Below are positions 7,712 to 15,321 of a stretch of DNA of 39,316 bases, piece by piece. Position numbers and translations under genes: made by a program. This DNA is from an uncultured Pseudomonadota bacterium (GTDB taxonomy: Bacteria; Myxococcota_A; Polyangia; Nannocystales; Nannocystaceae): the NCBI GenBank assembly GCA_913061055.1, contig CAJXVA010000023.1, forward strand, positions 1-39,316. Reading direction: 5' to 3'. Position 1 is the stretch's first letter. Every line of letters starts with the position of its first letter. The notes beneath the pieces are model-generated. The model was not told where the DNA came from and made no database searches. It was given only the letters and a program-made list of their open reading frames with translations.

Positions 7712-10636
7712 TCACTCGAGCTCGGCCACGAACGCCTCAACCTCGCCGAGATCCGGCTGGAGTTCATCGACTTCGCGGTGCACCGCCAACGCCTTCCGCC
7801 CGATCCTGAGCGCTTGGCCTCGCTCTCCAGCTGCGAGGTGGGCCTGAGCCAGCAGGTAGTTGGCGCGCCCGATGTAGTCCTCCCGGCTCTCGCTGGCGAC
7901 GAGCAATCGGTCGGCGGTTTCCTTGGCCTTCTGCGGTTGACCCAACACGAGGTGGGTCGCAGCGATGTTGTTCAGAGCGGCAAGGATGGCAGGGTGGCTG
8001 GGCTCGAGCTTGCCCTCCTGAATCTCGAGCGCTCGTTGGTAGATCGCGAGCGCCTCCGCGGGTCGCTCTTGCCCTTTGCGGAGGACGCCCAGCCCCATGA
8101 GCAGCATTGCAAGTCGGGGATCGTCTTTGCCCAATCGCTCCTCATCGAGCCGAAGCGCCTTTTCGAGGAGTACTCCGGCTTCGTCGAGACGGCCCTGCTT
8201 CTGCCACAGGCGCCCCAAGTTGAAGAAGGCCGACGACTGCGTGATCCCGGGTGTGTCTTCGGACTCCTCGATCCGCCGCACCACATCCTCCAGCATCTCC
8301 ACACCTCGCTCGAGTTCACCGTTCTCCGCGATCAGCAGGGCGACATTGACGTTGGCGTCGAGAACTTGGGGGTGGTCGGGGCTCAGCTCGCGCTTCTTGA
8401 TCTCGAGCGCCCGCTCCAGCGGGACGACAGCCTCGGCGAACTTTCCCTGCTGGTACAGGGAGGCGCCCAGGCTGTTGAGCGTGTCCGCGACGTCTGTGTG
8501 ATGCAGCCCGAGGCTGTGTTCTTGAATCTCGAGCGCGTCCGCGAGGGTTCGGTCGCCGTCGGCGAACTTGCCCTGCGAAATGTAGAACGTGCCGAGGTTG
8601 AAGAGGGCCAACCCCACCGCGGGGTGCTCCGGGCCTAGCGTCGATTCGAGTTCCTCGAGCGCCTGCGTCTGTAGGTCGATCGCTTCATCAAACCGCGATT
8701 GATAGAAGAGAACACCGGCCAGCGTCTGCAGCAAGGTCACACGCTGCTGCTCTGTAATGCCGTCGCTGAACTCGAGGGCTTTGCGAACCGCGGCCTCGGC
8801 TGTCGCGTAGTCTCCCTTCCTGCTGAATGCGGTGGCCCGGTTTGCGTGGTGGACGGCACGGTCGGTGTCGCGCCCTCCCGCGGCTTCGAGGGTGGCCTCC
8901 GCGAGCCTGGACCACCGCAGACCGGCATCGGGATGGCCGGCCTCGCTCTCGACGACGGTCAGCACGGTGGCCGCCCCCATCACGGTCTTGGGGGCATTCG
9001 ACGCGACGCCTTGAAACGCGGCTCGTTCGAGGGCGTCTACGGCGGCATCGAGTCGTCCGTTTTCGTACAGCGTGTTGCCAAGGGTGAGGAGCGCCTCCCC
9101 GAGAAACCGAGGGGCTTCCAGTGCGGTGGCCGACTCGAGCAATGCCTCCGCGAGTGGCTGCGCGTCGCTGTACTTTCCCGCGGCCAGAAGCGCGGCGATG
9201 TGGGCTTGTTGGGTCCGCGCCTCTTCCAGGGCGGGAGAGGCCTCCATCGACTCTGGGTCCGCCGCCTGAGATTCGCAACGGGCCGGTTGTGGAAGGGTGC
9301 TTGCCACGCGGATGGCCCGCCGAACGACTTGTGCATCCGCGTGCTCGAGGACGCCCAAGGCAGCGTTGAAGTCGAGCAGTTGCCGCTGTAGACAAGTCAT
9401 CCGCTGGTCGAGCAAAGCCGTGGACTGCTCGCCTCGCTGCGTTGCTTCGCAGACCCGGGTGTGTGCCCGGGTCCAGGCGTCGGAGAAGGCGTCGAGTTTG
9501 GGCTCGAGCCGTGTTGCGGTCTCGGCCGCAATCGGCGAGTTGCTGTCCGCGATACCGGCGATCACGGCCGCACGGCGGGCGGGGTTCCACGTCGGGTCCA
9601 GCGCATCCGCGGCGCCGGTGCAGGCTTCGGGGGTGCTCTGGACGAGAATCGCGGCCCCCGCTGCGATGCCGCCGAGCCCCAGTACCCAGGGCAACGCCGA
9701 CCGTCGCGGGGGGTTGAGCGCTTGTTGAAGCTGCTCGAGCAACGCGTCCATCGAGGGCCATCGTTCGTCCGGGTCTGGCCGCAGTCCGCGCTCGACCGCG
9801 CTGCGGACCAACGCCGGGACGCCCCGGGTGTCGTCCGGATCCGTCGGTGGGTTGGTGGATTTCAGTGTGGCCAGCTCGAGCAAGCTCGCCGCCTCGAATG
9901 CACGCTCGCCGTAGATCGCGTCGTGCAGGGCCAGGCAGAACGCATAGATGTCGCTACGGACCGTCGCCTGGCCGTCGATCTGCTCGGGCGCCATGTAGTA
10001 CGGCGTGCCGATCATTCCTCCCTCGAGCGTCCTCGAGGCATCCATCGACGCGAACGACAGCTCGTCTTCGGCGCGAGACACGGTGAGCCTGTCGTCCCCG
10101 CTCAGCAGCGTGGCGAGTCCGAAGTCTGAGACTCGAACCCAGTCGTCGTGCCCGATGAGCACGTTGGCGGGCTTGAAGTCTCGGTGCAGGATCCCGCGAG
10201 CGTGGGCTGCCGCGAGGCCCCTTCCGGCGTCCATGAAGACACCCAGCGTGACCCGCCACGGGCGCTCTGTGTTTTCGGCGATCCACTGCTCGAGGTCTCG
10301 CCCGTCGACCAGCTCCATCGCGACGTAGACGCGGTCTTCTTCTTGCCCGACCTCGTGCACCGTGACGACGTTGGGGTGGGAAAGGCTGGCCAACGCTTTG
10401 GCCTCGCGGACCAGTCCCGCGGCTCCTTGGCTCGACGTTTCTTCGTCCGCGCCCCCTTGCATCACTTTGAGGGCGATGCGGCGATCCAGCGATGGGTCGT
10501 ACGCGGCGTAGACTTCGCCAATCCCACCCGCGCCGACTCGATCGACCACCAGGTACCGCCCAAACAGTTGCCCCGGCAGCAGCGAATCGGACGGCTCCGA
10601 TGCCGCCATGGGCAGGGTGTTGTCGGCGGAGCCCAC
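7712..10636 (-). CDS. Membrane Ser/Thr protein kinase with C-terminal TPR repeats (copy 1)
   Basis: Hanks-type kinase of 974 residues. All key elements are present: G-loop GAGGIG at 35-40, catalytic Lys57 (ALKVM), HRDFKPAN at 151-158, DFG at 171-173 and APE at 216-218. A Ser/Asp-rich insert lies between DFG and APE. After the kinase domain comes a single hydrophobic helix at about 317-333. The outer part has a Cys-containing segment and then about ten TPR-like repeats (roughly residues 470-960) of the kinesin-light-chain style (for example ALEIQEHSLGLHH). The topology implied is kinase inside, TPR outside, the usual layout in myxobacterial signalling kinases. The start is GTG 10636 because an in-frame stop lies just before it; ATG 10609 is an alternative. 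The same layout recurs in the gene at 33518, which shares no close sequence beyond the kinase motifs. Ligand and substrate are unknown. Confidence 0.92.
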   Translation of the reverse strand: MGSADNTLPMAASEPSDSLLPGQLFGRYLVVDRVGAGGIGEVYAAYDPSLDRRIALKVMQGGADEETSSQGAAGLVREAKALASLSHPNVVTVHEVGQEEDRVYVAMELVDGRDLEQWIAENTERPWRVTLGVFMDAGRGLAAAHARGILHRDFKPANVLIGHDDWVRVSDFGLATLLSGDDRLTVSRAEDELSFASMDASRTLEGGMIGTPYYMAPEQIDGQATVRSDIYAFCLALHDAIYGERAFEAASLLELATLKSTNPPTDPDDTRGVPALVRSAVERGLRPDPDERWPSMDALLEQLQQALNPPRRSALPWVLGLGGIAAGAAILVQSTPEACTGAADALDPTWNPARRAAVIAGIADSNSPIAAETATRLEPKLDAFSDAWTRAHTRVCEATQRGEQSTALLDQRMTCLQRQLLDFNAALGVLEHADAQVVRRAIRVASTLPQPARCESQAADPESMEASPALEEARTQQAHIAALLAAGKYSDAQPLAEALLESATALEAPRFLGEALLTLGNTLYENGRLDAAVDALERAAFQGVASNAPKTVMGAATVLTVVESEAGHPDAGLRWSRLAEATLEAAGGRDTDRAVHHANRATAFSRKGDYATAEAAVRKALEFSDGITEQQRVTLLQTLAGVLFYQSRFDEAIDLQTQALEELESTLGPEHPAVGLALFNLGTFYISQGKFADGDRTLADALEIQEHSLGLHHTDVADTLNSLGASLYQQGKFAEAVVPLERALEIKKRELSPDHPQVLDANVNVALLIAENGELERGVEMLEDVVRRIEESEDTPGITQSSAFFNLGRLWQKQGRLDEAGVLLEKALRLDEERLGKDDPRLAMLLMGLGVLRKGQERPAEALAIYQRALEIQEGKLEPSHPAILAALNNIAATHLVLGQPQKAKETADRLLVASESREDYIGRANYLLAQAHLAAGERGQALRIGRKALAVHREVDELQPDLGEVEAFVAELE

Positions 10637-10719
10637 GGCGGCAGCTTAGAGCACCGCGTGCTGCGTCGCCACGGGGTGTGGGTCGCGATCGGCCCCGCCG
10701 GGCTTCGCCGAGCGACGGG

Positions 10720-10911
10720 CTAGGCGTTGTCGCTTTGCAGGTGACACTTCTTGTACTTGACCTCGCTCCCGCACCAGCACGGATCGTTGCGGCCAGGGCG
10801 TTCGGTCCGCTTCGCCGGCTCCTGGTGCGCGTGGTGGTGGTGACCGTGGTCGTGGTTGCAGTCCGGGCCGTGCACGTGCGGCTCTGTTTCGGTTTTTTCC
10901 CCGGCGTTCAT
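10720..10911 (-). CDS. His-rich SEC-C motif mini-protein
   Basis: 63-residue protein ending in a SEC-C motif, GRNDPCWCGSEVKYKKC, the zinc-binding knuckle found at the C-terminus of SecA and in many small proteins. The first half is rich in His, Asp and Cys (HVHGPDCNHDHGHHHHAH), suggesting a second metal-binding tail. Such proteins are thought to bind zinc or handle metal, but this is not established for this form. The start is ATG 10911. GGGG and CCCC flank a six-base spacer right before it, a weak hairpin that could cover the start. It lies 83 bp after the start of kinase copy 1 and is transcribed towards it. Confidence 0.8.
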   Translation of the reverse strand: MNAGEKTETEPHVHGPDCNHDHGHHHHAHQEPAKRTERPGRNDPCWCGSEVKYKKCHLQSDNA

Positions 10912-11003
10912 GCGGGGAATCTACCCCAAATCGCGTGAAACGAGTCGCCCGCCCAGGAGGGATACTAGCGAGGGCGCAGCCCGAACTTGGAAGGGGTCGT
11001 GAA

Positions 11004-11046
11004 GGGAGCTTGGCTCCCGCCGCGGGGGAAACCGACAGGTTCCCCC
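11004..11046 (-). terminator. Two tandem hairpins downstream of the CorA-like gene
   Basis: Just past the stop of the CorA-like gene, GGTTCCCCC (11038-11046) pairs with GGGGGAAACC (11024-11033), with one bulged base. A second hairpin, GGGAGC-TTG-GCTCCC, follows at 11004-11018. Neither has a U-tract on the minus strand, so this is a stable mRNA 3' end or a weak terminator rather than a classic intrinsic one. Confidence 0.45.
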
Positions 11047-11051
11047 ACAGA

Positions 11052-11795
11052 CTAGGTCGTCGAGTCAGAACGTTCGCGGTTCAATCCACCGCGGACGAGC
11101 AGCCCGACTCCGATCCCGACGACGAGAACGACCCAAAACAGCATCGGGTTGGCGACATTCTCCAGGCCACTGGGCAAGTTCATGCCGAAGACCGACGCGA
11201 CCGCGGTGAGCGGGAGGAAGACGGCGGCCAGCAGGTTGAGCCGCTGCCCAGCTTCGGCGAGCGCGCGGTTCGCTTTGGCTTGAGATTCTGCGCTCTCGGC
11301 GATGTCGAACTCCAGGGCGGTACGGGCCTCGGCGTTGAGGAGCTCCGCTGCGCGAACGACCTCACCCGCCAAGTCTCGGATGTTGATGATGTCTTTGTCC
11401 TGGCGCTCCGCTTCTCGCGCAGCTTGCAGCACCTCGTGCATGTGTTTGCTGGCCCGCTCGATCGGGGTGGCGGCCCGCAAGACCGGGAACAGACGCTCGA
11501 CGGACTTCGCTGCCGCGAACGCCGACTCGAGCGCGTCCACTCGGTCGATGTAGCGAGTCACCAGCCCCCGAAGTTCCGACAGTCCGTTGCCGCGAACGTT
11601 GGTGCTCCACTTTCCGCTGGGGTCTCGCCAGAAGAAGACTCCTTGCCGCTCCGGTACTCCGGGCTCGGGTACCTCGTGGAGAATCAGCAACAGGTGGCCT
11701 TCGTGTGCCATGAGACGCTGCCGGCCGACCGACGCTCCCAACCGCTCGTGGAAGATGCTGGGAACGGACCATACTGAGGGGAGAAGGGATGCCAT
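11052..11795 (-). CDS. Short CorA-like divalent-cation transporter family protein
   Basis: Predicted inner-membrane protein of 247 residues with the CorA signature. A long helical region is followed by two C-terminal transmembrane segments (about 187-203 and 218-236) with the GMN motif (FGMNLPSG) at 204-206 between them. GMN forms the entrance of the Mg2+/Co2+ or Zn2+ (ZntB) pore. The N-terminal cytoplasmic domain is shorter than in typical CorA (about 316 residues). The C-terminus is Arg-rich (RERSDSTT). I chose ATG 11795 because GAGGA lies six bases upstream; frames open to 11867 give a longer but Arg-rich, unlikely N-terminus. The gene follows the DnaJ-domain gene by about 100 bp on the same strand. 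The ion cannot be told from the sequence. Confidence 0.8.
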   Translation of the reverse strand: MASLLPSVWSVPSIFHERLGASVGRQRLMAHEGHLLLILHEVPEPGVPERQGVFFWRDPSGKWSTNVRGNGLSELRGLVTRYIDRVDALESAFAAAKSVERLFPVLRAATPIERASKHMHEVLQAAREAERQDKDIINIRDLAGEVVRAAELLNAEARTALEFDIAESAESQAKANRALAEAGQRLNLLAAVFLPLTAVASVFGMNLPSGLENVANPMLFWVVLVVGIGVGLLVRGGLNRERSDSTT

Positions 11796-11896
11796 CGGGT
11801 GTCCTCGCAACGTCGAAACCGACGCTCGCATCGAAACCCGGCCAGCCGCGCCGAAAGTCCGTAACAATCCGGTGACAGCCTCGACCAGGCCGGGAC

Positions 11897-12424
11897 TCAG
11901 TCCTGAGACTGCTGCTCAGCCCGGTCACACGCTTCGATTGCGCGCTTGATCGCCAAGGAGTCCGGTTCGAACTGTTTCGCGAGCTGGAGCTGCGCGCGTC
12001 CTCCCGCGGTGTTGCCGGCGGCGAGCAGCTTGTTCGCCGTCTGCAGGAGCTTTGCTGCGTGTGGTGTACGTGGGTCTGGACCCGTGCTCTGCAGGCGCGA
12101 CGCTTGTTCGGCCTCCTTGCTGAGCCGGGTTCGACCCGCGGCAAGCTCGGCCTCGTATGCGGCGCGCAGGCTCGAGTCACGCAACACACGAAACGCCTCG
12201 CCGAAGCGGGCATACAGCCGTACCAACGCGTGCTTGCGGTTCGGGTCCTCTTCGTAGGTGTGCCGGTCGGGGTGGATGTTGCGGGCGCGTCGGTAGTACG
12301 CCTGCTCGATCTCTTGACGGGGCGCCTTCAGGTCGACGTCGAGCAACTGATAGTAGGACATCGCGTCGAGCGTCGTGGAGAGCTCCATGACCCGCGTCCA
12401 GAAAGCTTCGGCGTATGCGGTCAT
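11897..12424 (-). CDS. DnaJ-domain co-chaperone
   Basis: 175-residue protein with a J-domain at about residues 20-85, including the HPD motif at 51-53 (NIHPDRH) that stimulates Hsp70 ATPase. There is no Gly/Phe region, zinc finger or CTD, so it is a type III J-protein. The C-terminal half is helical with a TPR-like pair (AKLLQTANKLLAAGNTAGG, QLQLAKQFEPDSLAIKRAI). Its ATG overlaps the TGA of the DnaK-like gene (ATGA at 12421-12424), which implies translational coupling and a dedicated Hsp70/J pair. Residues 1-20 before the J-domain may allow an alternative start at Met13. The partner is inferred from context; the client is unknown. Confidence 0.85.
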   Translation of the reverse strand: MTAYAEAFWTRVMELSTTLDAMSYYQLLDVDLKAPRQEIEQAYYRRARNIHPDRHTYEEDPNRKHALVRLYARFGEAFRVLRDSSLRAAYEAELAAGRTRLSKEAEQASRLQSTGPDPRTPHAAKLLQTANKLLAAGNTAGGRAQLQLAKQFEPDSLAIKRAIEACDRAEQQSQD

Positions 12425-14004
12425 CTTGCTGCGGGCTCGAGGCCACGGACGGAAAGCACCGCGCCGGTCTGTTGACCCGTGGCCAGGTCGCGAGCGCTGA
12501 CTTGCAGGATGCCGTTTGCGTCCACGATGAACTCGACGGCAACTTGTGTTTCGCCGCGCGGCGCAGGGTGCAGATTCAACAGCTTGAGCTCGCCCAAGAG
12601 CACGGACTCGCTGAAGCGCGGGGCGACGCCCTGGCAGATGCGGATCGTGACCTGTTGCTGGTTGTCTCGTACGGTCGAGAAGATGTGATTGCCTTCGCAG
12701 GGGATGGTTGTGTTCTTGCCGATCAGGATTTGAACGTTGTCACCCACCGTCGCCACACCGAGGGCGTGCGAAGTGACGTCCATCAGCAGCCCCGGACCCG
12801 GCTCCTGAGGCGCAGCGGCCGAGGTTGGCGGCGCCTGGGCGGCCATCCACAGCGCGTTGGCATGGATCGCAGCACCGATGGCGACGGTCTCGAGGGGGTT
12901 GGCGGTGGTGTTGGGTTCGACTCCAAACAGTCGCGTGACCCGGCGGCGTACCAGGGGGATCTGGGTCGAGCCTCCGACCAGGGCGACCTCGTCGATGTCT
13001 CTCGGTGAGAGGTTGGCCTCGGCCAGGACCTGCTTGGTCGTGTTCATCGCACGATCGATCTGCTGCGCGATCAGTGCTTCGAAGTCCGCCCGCGAGATGC
13101 TGTATTCGAGGGCGAGTTCGTGGCCGTCCACACCGTAGGCGATGTCGTGAATGACTCCGTCCAACATGCCTTGCTCCGACAGCGAGACCTTGGCCCTTTG
13201 AGCGGCCGCCAGTAGCCGAGCTCGCGCGCTGGCGTCGGCGTTGAGATCGACACGGTGCTGGCGAAGGAACCCATCCGCGAATCGGTCGGCAAGCACAGCA
13301 TCGAAGTCGTCGCCGCCCAGGTAGGCCTCGCCTCCGGTCGCGAGCACCTCGAACAGGCCGTCGTGCACCGCGAGCACCGTGAAGTCGAAGGTTCCCCCAC
13401 CGAGGTCGAACACGCCGATGCGACGGTAGCCATCACCGCCGAGCGCGAGCGCGACCGCGGCCGCCGTGGGCTCGTTCAAGATCCGCAAGACGGACATGCC
13501 GGCAGCGACCGCAGCGCGGCGCGTCGCCTCGCGCTGTCCGTCGGAGAAGTTCGCAGGAACCGTCACTACGCACCCGGTGACTGGTTGCCCGAGGCGTTGT
13601 TCGGCCCCTGCCCGCAGGTGGCTCAAGATCCGCGTCGCGATCTCGATGACCGACTTCTCGCCGGCGCGGGTGTGGATGATCGGGCCATCGTTCGGGCCCG
13701 GGGACACCGTGTATGGCAGTTGCGCGATGATGCGCTGGGTTTCAGGGGCCGAGCAGGGCCGCCCGATGATGCGCTTGGCCGACGAGATCGTGTTTTGGGG
13801 GTCGAGCAACGCTCGCTCACGGGCCCGTCGGCCGACAAGCGTCTCTCCGTTGGGGACGAACGCCACCGAGGAGGGGACCAGGCCGGTGCCGTTGCGATCG
13901 CGGATGACCTCGACGGTGTTGTTGAGGACGGTCGCGACTACGGAGTTCGTCGTGCCGAGGTCGATCCCGACAACGGCTCCGCCTTGCCCACTGGGGTGCT
14001 CCAT
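12421..14004 (-). CDS. DnaK-like Hsp70 lacking the C-terminal lid
   Basis: Hsp70-family ATPase chaperone of 527 residues. The nucleotide-binding domain is intact: phosphate-1 loop GIDLGTTNS at 13-21, VVTVPANFSDGQREATRRA, ILNEPTAAA, phosphate-2 FDLGGGTFD and adenosine site VALVGGSTQIP. The beta-sandwich substrate-binding domain follows and the protein ends at LSVRGLEPAAR. The usual helical lid and EEVD-like tail of about 100 residues are missing, so this is a short accessory Hsp70 rather than the housekeeping DnaK (about 635 residues). There is no frameshift or stop suggesting damage; the end coincides with the coupled start of the J-protein gene. It probably works with that J-protein on a specific substrate. 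Confidence 0.92.
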   Translation of the reverse strand: MEHPSGQGGAVVGIDLGTTNSVVATVLNNTVEVIRDRNGTGLVPSSVAFVPNGETLVGRRARERALLDPQNTISSAKRIIGRPCSAPETQRIIAQLPYTVSPGPNDGPIIHTRAGEKSVIEIATRILSHLRAGAEQRLGQPVTGCVVTVPANFSDGQREATRRAAVAAGMSVLRILNEPTAAAVALALGGDGYRRIGVFDLGGGTFDFTVLAVHDGLFEVLATGGEAYLGGDDFDAVLADRFADGFLRQHRVDLNADASARARLLAAAQRAKVSLSEQGMLDGVIHDIAYGVDGHELALEYSISRADFEALIAQQIDRAMNTTKQVLAEANLSPRDIDEVALVGGSTQIPLVRRRVTRLFGVEPNTTANPLETVAIGAAIHANALWMAAQAPPTSAAAPQEPGPGLLMDVTSHALGVATVGDNVQILIGKNTTIPCEGNHIFSTVRDNQQQVTIRICQGVAPRFSESVLLGELKLLNLHPAPRGETQVAVEFIVDANGILQVSARDLATGQQTGAVLSVRGLEPAAR

Positions 14005-14115
14005 CCACGCCGATTATGCGAGATCGAACTCTCCTCTGCACATGTTGATTTCGCGAGCGGCGCCGCACGTTTCGCTGATGCGCGATCGACGAGAGATCGG
14101 TTTCCTGGGCGCGGC

Positions 14116-14265
14116 ATGTCGAACTCGAATGCGCGCTTTCGGTCCGTCCGCTGGCTCGCAGTGCGCGTCGTGGGCGATGGCGGCGCTGTCAGTCACGATG
14201 CGTTTGGCGCCCGGGTTTCGCTGGTCGCAGGGGATGGGGCGCAGCGGATGCGGGAGCGGATGTTG
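14116..14265 (+). pseudogene. Possible remnant of an ASPIC/UnbV-type domain
   Basis: In the gap between the DnaK-like and desaturase genes, the plus frame from 14116 reads RWLAVRVVGDGG followed by SHDAFGARVSLVAGDG. This resembles the ASPIC/UnbV domain core (WLxVRLxG...xxDAxGARVxxxAGxxxQ), which normally sits at the C-terminus of FG-GAP/VCBS secreted proteins. No FG-GAP repeats lie upstream and the similarity stops after about 50 residues, so it would be a decayed or chopped fragment. The rest of 14005-14291 shows nothing I can name. Chance similarity in GC-rich DNA is possible. Confidence 0.3.
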
Positions 14266-14291
14266 GCGAGGACCGCTTCGTCGAGATCTTG

Positions 14292-15296
14292 CTACCCGGA
14301 CGACCTCGACGGCGCTTCGGAGGTGGGCTCGCGGCCGCCGTGGGTGTGCAGGTATGCGGGGCTGACCCGGTGCACCAGATGCTCGCGCACCGTCTCATGG
14401 AGCTTGGGAAGCGCGTGAAACGGCACCGCCGGCCATCCGTGATGCTCGGCGTGGTACGGCATGTTCCAGAGCAGCCAGCGCATCCAAGCCGGCGTCTGTA
14501 GCGAGCGCGTGCGCTCGAGGATGGTGCCCTCGGTCGGAAGTCCGCGGTGCTCACAGGTGATGTAGAACGACAGGATCGCGTGCCCCACCACAAGGGCTGC
14601 GTACACGCGCCAGAGCTCGGGCAGCCACAACGTCGCCGCGACCATGGCGCTGCCGTGGATGAGTGCAAGACCGCGGGCCTCCCACGCGATCGCGCGTCGT
14701 TGCGCAGGGCGTACGAACGGCAGGACCTTGTCCCAAGCGCGACCCGCTGGCACGACGGCCGCGAAGAGCGTCCAGCCAAAGCGAGCCGCGACAATGGGCA
14801 GGCCGGTCATCGTCACAAGCCACATGACGTGGGGCGGCCAGCGCACCATGAAGGGCATCTGAGCGAGCTCGGGGTCACGGTCGAGTTGGTGCGTGAACCG
14901 GTGGTGCTCGTAGTGGAATGCCCGCATCAAGGCAGGGGACATGGGCTGGGCCAGGGCTGCGACCCAGCCCGCGAGCACGTTCAGGCGCCGACTCGCGAAC
15001 GCGGTGAAGTGACAGGCCTCGTGAAGCATTCCGAAGAACGCGAACTGGAACACGGCGCTGACAACGAAGGCAGCCGCCACCAACCAGGTTTGATCAGCCA
15101 CCACCAGGGTGACTCCGGCTGCCACGTAGCCGATGCTCTGTGCGAGCAGGCGAGCCGCTCCAGGACCGTTGCTCTTCTTCTGCAGGGCGCGAAGCGTCTC
15201 GATCGAGACCATCCGCGTGTCGGAGAAACACTCGCTGAGGCCTTCGGGGTCAGGCGCCGTCTGTTCGTCGGGTTCTGACACAGGGGGAGAACGCAT
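14292..15296 (-). CDS. Fatty acid desaturase family membrane enzyme
   Basis: Integral membrane di-iron oxygenase of 334 residues that would insert a double bond or hydroxyl into an acyl chain. The three histidine boxes are complete: HEACH at 92-96, HYEHH at 128-132 (followed by RFTH) and HAEHH at 282-286. Hydrophobic helices lie at about 55-90, 105-120, 155-185 and 205-245. The spacing fits the fatty acid desaturase family (the acyl-lipid/DesA/CrtR/CrtW-like superfamily); substrate and bond position are not deducible. The N-terminal 25 residues are Pro/Glu/Asp-rich and cytoplasmic. The start is ATG 15296. The gene lies 25 bp after the stop of the SulP gene (15322) on the same strand, so the two may share a transcript. 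Confidence 0.9.
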   Translation of the reverse strand: MRSPPVSEPDEQTAPDPEGLSECFSDTRMVSIETLRALQKKSNGPGAARLLAQSIGYVAAGVTLVVADQTWLVAAAFVVSAVFQFAFFGMLHEACHFTAFASRRLNVLAGWVAALAQPMSPALMRAFHYEHHRFTHQLDRDPELAQMPFMVRWPPHVMWLVTMTGLPIVAARFGWTLFAAVVPAGRAWDKVLPFVRPAQRRAIAWEARGLALIHGSAMVAATLWLPELWRVYAALVVGHAILSFYITCEHRGLPTEGTILERTRSLQTPAWMRWLLWNMPYHAEHHGWPAVPFHALPKLHETVREHLVHRVSPAYLHTHGGREPTSEAPSRSSG

Positions 15297-15321
15297 CGTT
15301 TCTCACCCTACCGCAGGTTTT

